Source: a virus. Taken from it: a DNA stretch of 31,746 nt. The notes beneath the pieces are model-generated. The model ran no database searches. It had not been told where the DNA came from and saw only the letters and a list, made by a program, of their open reading frames with translations. Both the position numbers and the translations under genes were made by a program. How positions within the stretch are numbered: position 1 is the first letter of the stretch; the number at the start of each line of letters is the position of its first letter. The stretch lies in IMG/VR virus record IMGVR_UViG_3300042473_001146, positions 1 through 31,746 of that record; one strand, written 5' to 3'. This document shows, in pieces, positions 22,695-30,429 of this stretch.

Positions 22695-23477
22695 TTAATT
22701 CCATCCAAATATGTATTCAATAGCTAACTTAATTAATGGTATGTGTTTAGCAGTATACAATGAATTACCATTAAGTTTAAATAGTGGTTGTTGTTGTGAT
22801 AGATTAAGCCACGCTGATACGAGTTGTCCCGCTCTTATACGTTGACCTTTATCTAAGTTAATTGCATGATCAAGTAAGTAATCCTTCAATATAAATGATT
22901 CTGTAGTTTCCTCAATTAACTGAAACTCTTGTAATGCTTTATCTAAACCAGGATATAGATTTAATACTTCCTGTAGCGCATTATGTTGATTATTTAATTG
23001 AGTTATTTGTTCATCTTTAACTACATTACTTTCAATTAGATATTTAACTTGATCAGAATAATCAGTTTTAATTTGAGTTACTGATTTAGTTAATTCAGCT
23101 ATTGCAGATAATAACACATCTTTAGTATCTGAAACATAATACCCTTGTTTTCTTACACTAGGAAGAATCACCTCAGCTACATAATTTGTAAATGCTTCAG
23201 CTTCAGGTTTATTACTACGGAATGCAATTTTATAAACACCAGGTTCATTTATTAACCAAGTGTTATTAGGTATTTGTACTAGGCCAGGAGTTTCCTGAGA
23301 TGATACATCATCATACTGAGCCTTCCATACGTCACTAATTTTATCTAATGATTGAGAACCTGTCCATGCAATATCTAATGCCTTGAACACATCAGCAGCT
23401 ACAAACCAGGGATTGCTATCAATCTCAACTACTCTAACTCGATTATCTTGAAAATTAAACAACTGTAATTCTGACAT
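22695..23477 (-). CDS. BRO-N domain protein, antirepressor-like
   Basis: Residues about 5-110 form a BRO-N domain: VRVVEIDSNPWFVAADVFKAL, DVSSQETPG, TWLINEPGVYKIAFRSNKPE and FTNYVAEVILPSVRKQGYY are the hallmark segments of baculovirus BRO and phage antirepressor proteins, which bind DNA. A helical linker (about 118-180) and a separate C-terminal part (DHAINLDKGQRIRAGQLVSA, then YTAKHIPLIKLAIEYI) follow. AGAGA stands upstream of the ATG. Likely a regulator of phage gene expression; its target is unknown. A copy of the dispersed word lies at 23148-23156 and another just upstream at 23496. Confidence 0.85.
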   Translation of the reverse strand: MSELQLFNFQDNRVRVVEIDSNPWFVAADVFKALDIAWTGSQSLDKISDVWKAQYDDVSSQETPGLVQIPNNTWLINEPGVYKIAFRSNKPEAEAFTNYVAEVILPSVRKQGYYVSDTKDVLLSAIAELTKSVTQIKTDYSDQVKYLIESNVVKDEQITQLNNQHNALQEVLNLYPGLDKALQEFQLIEETTESFILKDYLLDHAINLDKGQRIRAGQLVSAWLNLSQQQPLFKLNGNSLYTAKHIPLIKLAIEYIFGWN

Positions 23478-23551
23478 AAATAAAATCTCTGTAAGGTAAG
23501 AAAAAAAGGATTTAGTATTTAAATTATTATTGATTTCATGTATAAAACATA

Positions 23552-23833
23552 TTATTCACTTAACTTCTTATCTAATTTATTTAACTTACTATCAATAACT
23601 ACTTCTAAATCATCATTAGTTATTTCAAGCATCATCATTAACTGATTAAGCATTATCATTACATCAGCTAATTCATTTTTAACTTCATAAATGTCAGATT
23701 TACCATAACGTAAATGTTGTACTTCTAATGATAACTCAGTTAACTCTTCTACTACTTTAATTAACTGTACATCATTACCCCATTTATCTAATGCTTGTTT
23801 ACATAGAGATAACATTCTTTCTTTAACATCCAT
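23552..23833 (-). CDS. MazG-like nucleotide pyrophosphohydrolase, 93 aa
   Basis: KVVEELTELSLEVQHLR (residues about 25-41) and YEVKNELADVMIMLNQLMMM (about 49-68) give the E-E-x-x-E and E-x-x-D metal-binding helices of the MazG/all-alpha NTP pyrophosphohydrolase fold. It would hydrolyse NTPs or dNTPs, for example dUTP or dCTP, to monophosphates, or reduce ppGpp as proposed for phage MazG proteins. GGAG stands about 12 bases before the ATG. It fits the nucleotide set of this genome, which has no recognisable dUTPase in the window. Confidence 0.8.
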   Translation of the reverse strand: MDVKERMLSLCKQALDKWGNDVQLIKVVEELTELSLEVQHLRYGKSDIYEVKNELADVMIMLNQLMMMLEITNDDLEVVIDSKLNKLDKKLSE

Positions 23834-23860
23834 AATTAATGAACTCCAATTAAGGTAATA

Positions 23861-23881
23861 GAGTCAGGATTTAACTGACTC
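23861..23881 (-). promoter_or_regulatory. Hairpin GAGTCAG / CTGACTC between two small genes
   Basis: Perfect seven-base arms around GATTTAA, between the stop of the gene at 23892 and the ribosome-binding site of the MazG-like gene. The U-run is poor (TATTACC on the - strand), so it could be an attenuator or an mRNA processing site. Confidence 0.4.
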
Positions 23882-23891
23882 TTAAACTAAG

Positions 23892-24188
23892 TTATTTAAA
23901 CAACACTAACTTAACTAAACTAAACCAGTTCAAGTAGTATCTATACTTAAACTTAGTATCTGTAGCATTAAGTAACTTAACTAAGTTAAATCCAGTTAAA
24001 TGAAACTCAATTAACTCACGTCTAGTTAACTCATTAATAAGTAGATAACTTAACTTGAAGTTAACTAACTTATGTAATAACTCACTATTATTAGTTAATG
24101 AATATCTAACATTCCAATCAACGTTATTACCATCACTATCATAGAATAGTGTTGTTGAATTAATGGCGGGATTAAGTGTAACTATCAT
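23892..24188 (-). CDS. Hypothetical protein, 98 aa
   Basis: ATG at 24188 overlaps the TGA of the upstream gene (ATGA). The product is Leu/Asn-rich with patterns like LLHKLVNFKLSYLLINELTR and LIEFHLTGFNLVKLLNATD that resemble degenerate leucine-rich or ankyrin-like repeats, but no family can be named. Confidence 0.6.
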   Translation of the reverse strand: MIVTLNPAINSTTLFYDSDGNNVDWNVRYSLTNNSELLHKLVNFKLSYLLINELTRRELIEFHLTGFNLVKLLNATDTKFKYRYYLNWFSLVKLVLFK

Positions 24189-24514
24189 ACGCTTGTAATA
24201 TCTCCAGTTTCTAAATCAATGTAATGAAATTCACCGTTATACCAATACCAAGTTGATTCAACACAATCACTTTCTAGAAAATCATTTACTTCATTACCAA
24301 TATACACATTATCTACATATATTTCTAGATAACCATCAGGTGTTGTATATTGATTGTAAATTAAACGATCAATAGATGGGGCTATCTTGTTAAAGTGTTC
24401 AACTATATGTTCTTTAGTTAAATTACCTAATGTATTAGTATCTTTAAATAAAGATAAAAATGATGTGATAACTGAACCAAAATCATTATCGTGAAATCTA
24501 ATTCCTATTTTCAT
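24185..24514 (-). CDS. Hypothetical protein, 109 aa
   Basis: The product starts MKIGIRFHDNDFGSVITSFL, has a Tyr/Asp-rich beta part (DGYLEIYVDNVYIGNEV) and ends STWYWYNGEFHYIDLETGDI. It is coupled to the next gene by ATGA. The N terminus resembles small phage proteins of unknown function. No domain can be named. Confidence 0.65.
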   Translation of the reverse strand: MKIGIRFHDNDFGSVITSFLSLFKDTNTLGNLTKEHIVEHFNKIAPSIDRLIYNQYTTPDGYLEIYVDNVYIGNEVNDFLESDCVESTWYWYNGEFHYIDLETGDITSV

Positions 24515-24521
24515 AATAATA

Positions 24522-24540
24522 GAGCTAGATAAACTAGCTC
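24522..24540 (-). terminator. Hairpin after the Rha-like gene
   Basis: GAGCTAG and CTAGCTC arms with an ATAAA loop lie nine bases after the stop of the gene at 24549 on the - strand, followed by TATTATTATG. A weak terminator or attenuator. Confidence 0.45.
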
Positions 24541-24548
24541 ACTAAGTT

Positions 24549-25130
24549 CTACATTACTGATTTAATTGCAGCTACAATATAAGCTACATCATTATCAGCA
24601 TAGCGATATCTTTTATCATAAACCTTATTACCTTTAATGGGTGATCTACCTTTGCTGACGCGATACACAGTTGCAGTACGTCTTGTAACTTGATTAACTT
24701 GTAATTGAGTTAGCGCGAACCCATTATCACGAATATAGTCTTGTGCAGTTACTGGATCATGAGTTATGTTAGCATCAGTTATTTCAGTGATTCCAGGATG
24801 CTCATAGCTTGCGCCATCATAACTAGTTAAAGGTAATTCACGTTTAACTCTAAATGATTCTACAATTAATGTATTAACTTCATTCTTATTCTGACGTTTA
24901 GTTAACCCAGTTAATAGTACAGCTTGTTGTTTATTGAATAAATAGTAGATGTTACCACCCTTACCTGTACTCTGTTTAGCTATAGTTACTTTACTTAATT
25001 CACCATAGAACTCAAACTTAGTTAAGTTAACTCTAACTAACTTACGAACATGATCATGAGTAATATTAAGTGTGTTAGCTAGAACACGACTATCTACAGT
25101 TAGAATACCATTGTTATTAACTAGTTGCAT
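24549..25130 (-). CDS. Rha-family phage regulatory protein
   Basis: Residues about 8-100 fit the Rha domain: LTVDSRVLANTLNITHDHVR (V-D-S-R followed by the H-D-H helix), KFEFYGELSKVTI and GGNIYYLFNKQQAVLLTGL. The C-terminal part has basic residues and KGRSPIKGNKVYDKRYRYAD. Rha proteins block host or phage lytic functions in several phages and bind DNA through a helix-turn-helix. AAGGAA before the ATG supports the start. Its C-terminal end (DVAYIVAAIKSV) has a degraded echo 72 bases upstream of its start at 25202-25279, which suggests a former tandem copy. Confidence 0.75.
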   Translation of the reverse strand: MQLVNNNGILTVDSRVLANTLNITHDHVRKLVRVNLTKFEFYGELSKVTIAKQSTGKGGNIYYLFNKQQAVLLTGLTKRQNKNEVNTLIVESFRVKRELPLTSYDGASYEHPGITEITDANITHDPVTAQDYIRDNGFALTQLQVNQVTRRTATVYRVSKGRSPIKGNKVYDKRYRYADNDVAYIVAAIKSVM

Positions 25131-25201
25131 AACTCTAAATTCCTTGATGTTAGTTGATGTGATGTTAAGTTAGTTTAGTAACATAACTTAGGTTAAGTTA
25201 A

Positions 25202-25279
25202 TTAATCTTGAACTAATCTAATTGCGGCAATAATACTAGATATAAAAGCCTGATCATGATAACTCAAGCTGTATACCAT
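25202..25279 (-). pseudogene. 25-aa fragment echoing the end of the Rha-like protein
   Basis: MVYSLSYHDQAFISSIIAAI and five more residues resemble the end of the Rha-like protein (RYADNDVAYIVAAIKSVM); the DNA also matches (TCTAATTGCGGCAATAATAC against TTTAATTGCAGCTACAATAT). The rest of the gap 25131-25296 shows nothing else apart from a dispersed word at 25286-25295. Probably the tail of a deleted paralogue; it could still be translated. Confidence 0.45.
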
Positions 25280-25296
25280 AGATTATTTTTCTTACC

Positions 25297-26733
25297 TTAT
25301 ACGTTATCGTCATTAATTACTACTTCATCTTCATCATCTATCAAGCTATCTAAATCTTCAGCAGCTTGTCCAGTAACTGTACTAAATACAGTTCCATCTG
25401 GTTCAACAATGTTAATCGTAATATCCATATCGTTAATTAATCCTATTTTAGTTATTTCACGTATTGTTCGATTGATGTAGTGATCATAATTAATGTTGTG
25501 GTCATCAGCATCATAATAATCATTGAACAATGTTACTACATTACCACTAGCATATACAACTTCTTTCTCACCTTGATACTCGATTGTCTCATATACAGCA
25601 GGTATATTAACTCTATCGGATACCTTAGTTGTGAAGTTCTTCATACGACCACTAGCGGGATTAATGCGTCGTTCTGTCTCATATACAGCAGGAATTATGA
25701 TGCGTTCACTAACTAATCTCTTCTCCCTCTTAGTACCTATAGTGACCTTCTTGAGTATGATATCGCGTCCAGTAGGATTACTCACAAAGAATCTGAGTGT
25801 CTTCTGTAACTCAGTTCGTTCAGTTACTAATCCATCTTCAATTAGATAGGAGTAATTAGTAAACTGACTACCTACTTTCTGACTAATACAGAAGTCATAT
25901 ATGTCCTTGTGACCTCGAATAAAGTCATTTGGATGTATTCCTTCTAAATAATATTTCTGCAAGGCTAGAGCTACAATTGGAGCATCAAAGCCCTTAAGAA
26001 TACCGTTAATTGGAAGATACTTACCATTACTGCTAGGTAAATCGTAAGAAAAAAGAGGTTCAAGTGTTGCTCCCTGTGGAACGAAACTACCCTTAATCTT
26101 AACTGTACCGTCAGTTTTACGCGCTAAATAATTATTGACATCTCGGCGTACATATAAATCATACTCAGCATATTCAAAAGTAAACTTAGTTTCAGTTTCC
26201 CATTCCTCAATAATTGACTTAACTGAATCTACTTCTAACTTATGGATGTACAACAATATACCATCTGTATTAACAGATATGATATTGTGGTTAGCTAAAT
26301 GTAACCGTTCTATTATCTGTAATAGAAATAGTTGATTGTTAACAGTTGTTTTGTAAGTACATAACAAATCACTTAAAAGGAAATTAGCGTATCCAAACAA
26401 ACCAAAACACGAATTGAGCGATATCTTGAGTCCGTACTCTAATGCAGCATATATTACACTTTCTTTCTTACGTTTCTTATATGCCTTACGATCATTAAGT
26501 GCATCAAGTAATGTCTCAATAAATAATTCTAAATCTAAGTGTTCTGGTGCAATACCGTAGTTAATAATAGCTGATGGGTAAAATGAGACGATATCCGCAT
26601 CTAATAATACGTAGTCGTTTTCAGCTTTGAATATCCCTGGTTTATCAACACTATGTAAACCTCCAAGCCCAAGTTGGATTGTTAAATCACCTATTGTTAC
26701 GGGTGGTAATTTAAGATCAAAGTTTTTACTCAT
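25297..26733 (-). CDS. Family B DNA polymerase, polymerase domain (split gene, C-terminal part)
   Basis: This 478-aa protein holds the polymerase half: DADIVSFYPSAI (45-56, motif A, catalytic Asp47), KISLNSCFGLFGY (103-115, motif B, K-x3-NSxYG) and VNTDGILLYI (154-163, motif C, Asp157; the first Asp of DTDS is Asn155). The start GLGGLHSVDKPG (22-33) matches a segment that precedes motif A in phage enzymes. There is no exonuclease domain; that is in the separate gene just upstream, whose TGA overlaps this ATG (ATGA). Together they would be about 742 aa. The C-terminal part from about residue 320 should be the thumb, ending in a very acidic tail (DEDEVVINDD). It replicates the phage genome. Confidence 0.9.
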   Translation of the reverse strand: MSKNFDLKLPPVTIGDLTIQLGLGGLHSVDKPGIFKAENDYVLLDADIVSFYPSAIINYGIAPEHLDLELFIETLLDALNDRKAYKKRKKESVIYAALEYGLKISLNSCFGLFGYANFLLSDLLCTYKTTVNNQLFLLQIIERLHLANHNIISVNTDGILLYIHKLEVDSVKSIIEEWETETKFTFEYAEYDLYVRRDVNNYLARKTDGTVKIKGSFVPQGATLEPLFSYDLPSSNGKYLPINGILKGFDAPIVALALQKYYLEGIHPNDFIRGHKDIYDFCISQKVGSQFTNYSYLIEDGLVTERTELQKTLRFFVSNPTGRDIILKKVTIGTKREKRLVSERIIIPAVYETERRINPASGRMKNFTTKVSDRVNIPAVYETIEYQGEKEVVYASGNVVTLFNDYYDADDHNINYDHYINRTIREITKIGLINDMDITINIVEPDGTVFSTVTGQAAEDLDSLIDDEDEVVINDDNV

Positions 26734-27524
26734 GTTAGCTTTATCTCTTTTAATTGAGTTAGATATTCCTGAAGTTGCGGTGTCTTAAATGTAATAGCTG
26801 GATTAATTACATCCTTGAAATCAATAGTCTTTCTAACTGTCCTACCATACTTAATCTTCTTAACATCAATATTAGGATTCTTAGCTTTAACTTTATCAAC
26901 ATATAACTTACGGAATAATTCCTTACCTATTCCAGAATCACTTAAACTATTTAGATTAAGCTTATAACTCTCACTTAATAACTCACGCATCTCTAGTCGA
27001 GGTTTAAGATACTCAAGTACCTTATAAGTTATATCAAGATCATTCTTGTTGTAATCAATAAGTAAGTTAAGTTGATCTGGTCTAACTTCATCTAGATAAT
27101 GTATGGGTAAATCTTGTATTCTATGATGTTTAAGATTAACTCCACACATCTTGAGCGACGTGGTGTTAAATCCAGCACGTAGAACTTCTAATACATCGTA
27201 AGAAACAAAGGGGAGGTCATACCTATATGGATTGCGGTCGCCATTAATTAGAGTTTGTGCAAATTCCCACAATTCTAACTTACTGATATTAGGATGACGT
27301 AAAAGATGCACTAATACAGCATCGTCAAAGTTCCATCCATTGAAGCTAATTAATATAGAATTAGTTGCAATGAAGTTAGCTAAATCGCGCCTATCATCAG
27401 TATCGTCATACCATAGATAAGTCTTATATTCACTAGTTGCAAGTGAATAAGTAGTTAAGCAAAATAGGTTCTTGTATATCTCAATATCATATACATAACC
27501 ATTGTCATATAATTTCTCTAACAT
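26730..27524 (-). CDS. 3'-5' exonuclease domain of family B DNA polymerase (split gene, N-terminal part)
   Basis: The 264-aa protein shows the three proofreading motifs: VYDIEIYKNL (Exo I, Asp13 and Glu15), ISFNGWNFDDAVL (Exo II, N62-x3-F66-D67) and IDYNKNDLDITY (Exo III, Y158-x3-D162). About 100 residues follow, then the gene stops in ATGA with the polymerase gene. In standard family B enzymes this stretch leads straight to motif A, so one protein is encoded by two genes here, probably assembled as two subunits. GGGA nine bases upstream is a modest ribosome-binding site. It would edit mistakes made by the polymerase. Confidence 0.88.
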   Translation of the reverse strand: MLEKLYDNGYVYDIEIYKNLFCLTTYSLATSEYKTYLWYDDTDDRRDLANFIATNSILISFNGWNFDDAVLVHLLRHPNISKLELWEFAQTLINGDRNPYRYDLPFVSYDVLEVLRAGFNTTSLKMCGVNLKHHRIQDLPIHYLDEVRPDQLNLLIDYNKNDLDITYKVLEYLKPRLEMRELLSESYKLNLNSLSDSGIGKELFRKLYVDKVKAKNPNIDVKKIKYGRTVRKTIDFKDVINPAITFKTPQLQEYLTQLKEIKLT

Positions 27525-27526
27525 AC

Positions 27527-27627
27527 TAGTCCCATATTATAAAGTTCTTATCTTCGTGATCATAAACCTTACTAAACAACTTAAATTGCGGCGTATCATT
27601 AATTGCGCCATCTAATGAAGTTAAAAC
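27527..27627 (-). other. In-frame coding-like stretch beyond the stop of the 27628 gene
   Basis: Directly after the TAA of the gene at 27628, in the same frame, 32 more sense codons read TSLDGAINDTPQFKLFSKV and so on, ending in TAG just before the exonuclease ATG. It has coding character but no ATG, GTG or TTG start in a useful place. Either a nonsense mutation split a 140-aa protein, or this is a gene stump, or stop readthrough occurs. Confidence 0.4.
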
Positions 27628-27954
27628 TTATGAAGGTTCTACCAACCATATATTATCTACAACTATTGGTGTTTTTAAATGAATGGGAATGTCATCTTCG
27701 TCGTCCCATTCATAGTTAATTAAAGTAATATTGATATTATCATTCTCAATTACTATGTCATAATATCCATCTAAATCATCATTAATTGAACACGTTAACT
27801 TACTATCAATAATGCTGCAACAATTAAGTTTGATAAAACTATCATCATCTAACTGTAGTTTAAATAAATCACAGTGTAATTCAACTCTATTGATTGATGT
27901 AAGAAAAATAAGTAACTTATCAACTACTTCTTTTAATTGTTTAATTATAGACAT
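27628..27954 (-). CDS. Acidic hypothetical protein, 108 aa
   Basis: I choose ATG at 27954 (MSIIKQLKEVVDKLL), with GGAAA upstream; the TTG at 27966 would add four residues. Product: a helical start, then beta strands with many Asp (VELHCDLFKLQLDDDSFIKL, YYDIVIENDNINITLINYEW). The last pattern is similar to IIDMVLEGDEVLVTLIDYKG in the protein at 31408, so they may be distant relatives. The gene overlaps the 52-aa gene at 27945 by ten bases. A dispersed word copy is at 27899. Function unknown. Confidence 0.6.
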   Translation of the reverse strand: MSIIKQLKEVVDKLLIFLTSINRVELHCDLFKLQLDDDSFIKLNCCSIIDSKLTCSINDDLDGYYDIVIENDNINITLINYEWDDEDDIPIHLKTPIVVDNIWLVEPS

Positions 27955-28103
27955 GGATATTTCCAATTCATGTACTTAACGTAATCATCTTTAGTAACTT
28001 CAGTTGTTAATACTAAGTCACCTTCTGCAAATTCATTAATGTTATCTCCAGTAATAACACTAATACTATAACTACCATCTTCGTAATCGTATCTAACGTA
28101 CAT
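27945..28103 (-). CDS. Small hypothetical protein, 52 aa
   Basis: ATG at 28103 has AGGTGA seven bases upstream, one of the clearer sites in this region. The frame reads MYVRYDYEDGSYSISVITGD, then an acidic stretch and TKDDYVKYMNWKYPCL. It begins just after the terminator at 28119 and its end overlaps the next gene by ten bases. A similar-sized spurious frame (28013-28204) covers the same DNA in another register and lacks such a site. Confidence 0.6.
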   Translation of the reverse strand: MYVRYDYEDGSYSISVITGDNINEFAEGDLVLTTEVTKDDYVKYMNWKYPCL

Positions 28104-28118
28104 AAAGTTTCACCTATG

Positions 28119-28141
28119 AAAAAGCCCGCGATTAACGGGCT
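28119..28141 (-). terminator. Rho-independent terminator after the 28167 gene
   Basis: On the - strand AGCCCG and CGGGCT form a six-base GC-rich stem with a TTAATCG loop, followed by five U. It is the only GC-rich hairpin with a clear U-run in the replication region and lies between the 172-aa gene and the 52-aa gene. Confidence 0.75.
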
Positions 28142-28166
28142 AACTAATTTATGTGATTGATGAGAA

Positions 28167-28685
28167 CTACATCTCTTTTTTCTTACACAATATAGGTTTT
28201 TCAATTAATTGTGTTTCGTAAATTAAGCTACTATCAATAATCTCAAGTCGTTTACCATTAACAGTAGCATTAATATCATATAACTTTAATACTGCATTAC
28301 CATCACTAACACGTCCATTGAGTTTAATAGTTTGATAATTTCTACCATACTGTAATCTAACAATTAGATAGTTATGATTGAGATTCTCAAATATTACCCT
28401 ACCAATAATGTTAACTACATCTAGTTCTACATTAGGTTGATCAATAACTCTACCAATTATAGTGAATGATAGATATGGAGTTTGTGTATCACTCTGATTA
28501 TAGATAGCTACATTATTAGTATTAGGTACTAAAATTAGTTCATTGCTTTCAGCCAAGTCTAGTTCATCATTATCTACTAGATATTGTACTTCTTGACTCA
28601 GTGTACATGGATAAGTGCTACCAAATGCAGTTAGTGTACCGTTACAATAAGTCGCTGTCGTGATTACTCGTGCTTTCTGTTTCAT
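28167..28685 (-). CDS. Hypothetical beta-rich protein, 172 aa, beside the helicase
   Basis: Start at 28685 lies inside the end of the helicase gene (44-base overlap), so it is translated from the same message. The N terminus has ATYCNGTLTAFGSTYPCTLS, and the middle repeats IIGRVIDQPNVELDVVN and IIGRVIFENLNHNYLIVRLQ, consistent with strands of an OB-like barrel. It ends CKKKEM. An ssDNA-binding role would fit its place between helicase and polymerase genes, but this is a guess from position and beta pattern only. Confidence 0.65.
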   Translation of the reverse strand: MKQKARVITTATYCNGTLTAFGSTYPCTLSQEVQYLVDNDELDLAESNELILVPNTNNVAIYNQSDTQTPYLSFTIIGRVIDQPNVELDVVNIIGRVIFENLNHNYLIVRLQYGRNYQTIKLNGRVSDGNAVLKLYDINATVNGKRLEIIDSSLIYETQLIEKPILCKKKEM

Positions 28686-30429
28686 ATAGATTCAAGTGTT
28701 CCGGTTTAAATGTTCTATCGGGCATATTGTCTAGTGTAATCATGTGATAACTATTCTCCCTATCTACTTTTCTAAATTCAATGTTGATTACTTTATTTAT
28801 AATAGCAGGTTCTTCTATAACTTGTACAGTATCTCCTACTTTAAATTCACATGGGTTTAGTAATAACACAAGTTTATTACGTTCATCATTAGTTAACTTA
28901 GCTTGAACGTCTTTACGCTCGGTAATAGTAAGTGATTTAACCAGTTCTTTAACTGCATCAACTCCATCATCAATAGCTGCAACTAACTTAACTTTAATTA
29001 CTTCTAACTCACTTTGATATAACGCTGCTACACGTTCTTTCTCTTCAGCTTTATATTTCTTATCTGCCTCAGCTTCTAGATATACAGTCATCCATGATTC
29101 TCCACTACTATCAATAGCATATATAAATGCTCTGTTATTACCGACATAACGTATGATACCTTCAGTAGATGTCATATCGTTGAGTCGCTTAACTACATCA
29201 TTACGAGATGCGGCAGTTAGTTCGACTATATCATTAAGTGTTAACCCATAGACTTTAACCTCAGTATCCTCTACATCAACTTCATCACGCCATTGTTCCC
29301 ATCGTTCAAATAATAATCGCAGTATTTGATTCTGTAATTCAATATTCTCAATTGATAATACTGATTCCTTAAGTACCTTAAAGTACCAATAGTTAGCTTC
29401 ATCTTTCTCGAATAATAAACTTAACTTAATAGGTTCACCATCACGAGGTATGGTGTGAACATTAACAGTACCATCATCAGCAGCAAACATACTCCATACA
29501 CCATCATTAGCGCGAGTTAAGGCACTAGATCCTGCCACACCATTCATCATACCAGTACGATTATTAGCGTTAGCCATCTTAGTATTATGGTGCAGTAGAA
29601 GAATACTGAATCCATGTTCCTGAGCTAATGATTGTAACTTATAGAGCGCACTTGGTACTTCAGGACTATATTCTGTATAACCTGATACCTTGAGACTAGC
29701 CGCTAATGTATCAATAATAATAAGATTGATATTCTTCTCTTTAACTATATCTAGTATCTTAGTTTGATCTAATACAATATCTACATTACGAGTTACTATT
29801 AACTTCTCACTATTAATGAGTTCCTTATATAACTCAGGTTCTTCTAACTCAAGTAACTGTAAACCGTGATCATAGATACGATTTATAGTAGTACCATCAA
29901 TAGGTTCTTCGTTCTCAATAAATAGAACATTGCCCGCAGTAGATTCTCTATTGAGAAATGGTGTACCTCTAGCTACAGCAACCGCCGCATGAGTAGCTAA
30001 ATTAGTTTTCCCTACCTTTGGACTAGCAACTACCATTATGAGTTGACCAAATTTAAGTAGTCCCTTAAATATCCATTGAGTAGCTTTATCTTTACGTAAG
30101 TTAAGTAACTCAGCTAACGTATAGAGTTTGATCTCTTGTTGCTCTACGCTATATACTTGAATTAACTGTTCAATGTCTTTCTTATCTGTTACAAACTTAG
30201 ACATCCATTCAGTTAATTGAGCTTTAATTCTCTTCTGTTTAAGTAATGATTCACAACTTGTCATTACAGCAATACGTTTACGAAATTCACTTTCTAATAG
30301 TGTATTAAAATCAGTTTCTATTTCATCTGGTGTTTTATCATAATCAGAACAATCTCGATGAATTACCTCGTCTCTAAGTTGCGGTGTTAGTTCCAACAAC
30401 ATCTGTAAATAAATGTTGTAATCTTGCAT
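28642..30429 (-). CDS. Replicative helicase-like RecA-fold ATPase with KOW-like C-terminal domain
   Basis: In the 595-aa protein an N-terminal helical region of about 110 residues precedes the ATPase domain: Walker A ASPKVGKT (135-142), first acidic strand NVLFIENEEP (167-176), Walker B INLIIIDTLAAS (234-245, Asp240) and ILLLHHNTKMAN, then GVAGSSALTRANDGVW as in RepA-like helicases. A winged-helix-like part follows (LTLNDIVELTAASRNDVVKR, about 385-404), then a coiled coil and a basic/acidic end with FKVGDTVQVIEEPAIINKVI (about 528-547), a KOW/SH3-like small barrel. It is upstream of the polymerase genes and overlaps the primase by 56 bases. Probably the helicase of the replication fork. Confidence 0.8.
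   Translation of the reverse strand: MQDYNIYLQMLLELTPQLRDEVIHRDCSDYDKTPDEIETDFNTLLESEFRKRIAVMTSCESLLKQKRIKAQLTEWMSKFVTDKKDIEQLIQVYSVEQQEIKLYTLAELLNLRKDKATQWIFKGLLKFGQLIMVVASPKVGKTNLATHAAVAVARGTPFLNRESTAGNVLFIENEEPIDGTTINRIYDHGLQLLELEEPELYKELINSEKLIVTRNVDIVLDQTKILDIVKEKNINLIIIDTLAASLKVSGYTEYSPEVPSALYKLQSLAQEHGFSILLLHHNTKMANANNRTGMMNGVAGSSALTRANDGVWSMFAADDGTVNVHTIPRDGEPIKLSLLFEKDEANYWYFKVLKESVLSIENIELQNQILRLLFERWEQWRDEVDVEDTEVKVYGLTLNDIVELTAASRNDVVKRLNDMTSTEGIIRYVGNNRAFIYAIDSSGESWMTVYLEAEADKKYKAEEKERVAALYQSELEVIKVKLVAAIDDGVDAVKELVKSLTITERKDVQAKLTNDERNKLVLLLNPCEFKVGDTVQVIEEPAIINKVINIEFRKVDRENSYHMITLDNMPDRTFKPEHLNLYETESTSNHDSDLL

Noticed and set aside
22474-22720. Cobalamin riboswitch before the reductase
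   Set aside because: The reductase starts six bases after the next gene and no B12-box-like conserved core or long leader is present.
26700-26760. Intein or intron at the polymerase split
   Set aside because: The ATGA junction leaves no room for an intron and no intein motifs (Cys start, HN-C/S/T end) are present in either half.
28013-28204. 63-aa - strand frame
   Set aside because: It overlaps the end of the 172-aa gene and the terminator, has no ribosome-binding site, and the 52-aa frame with AGGTGA is the better gene.
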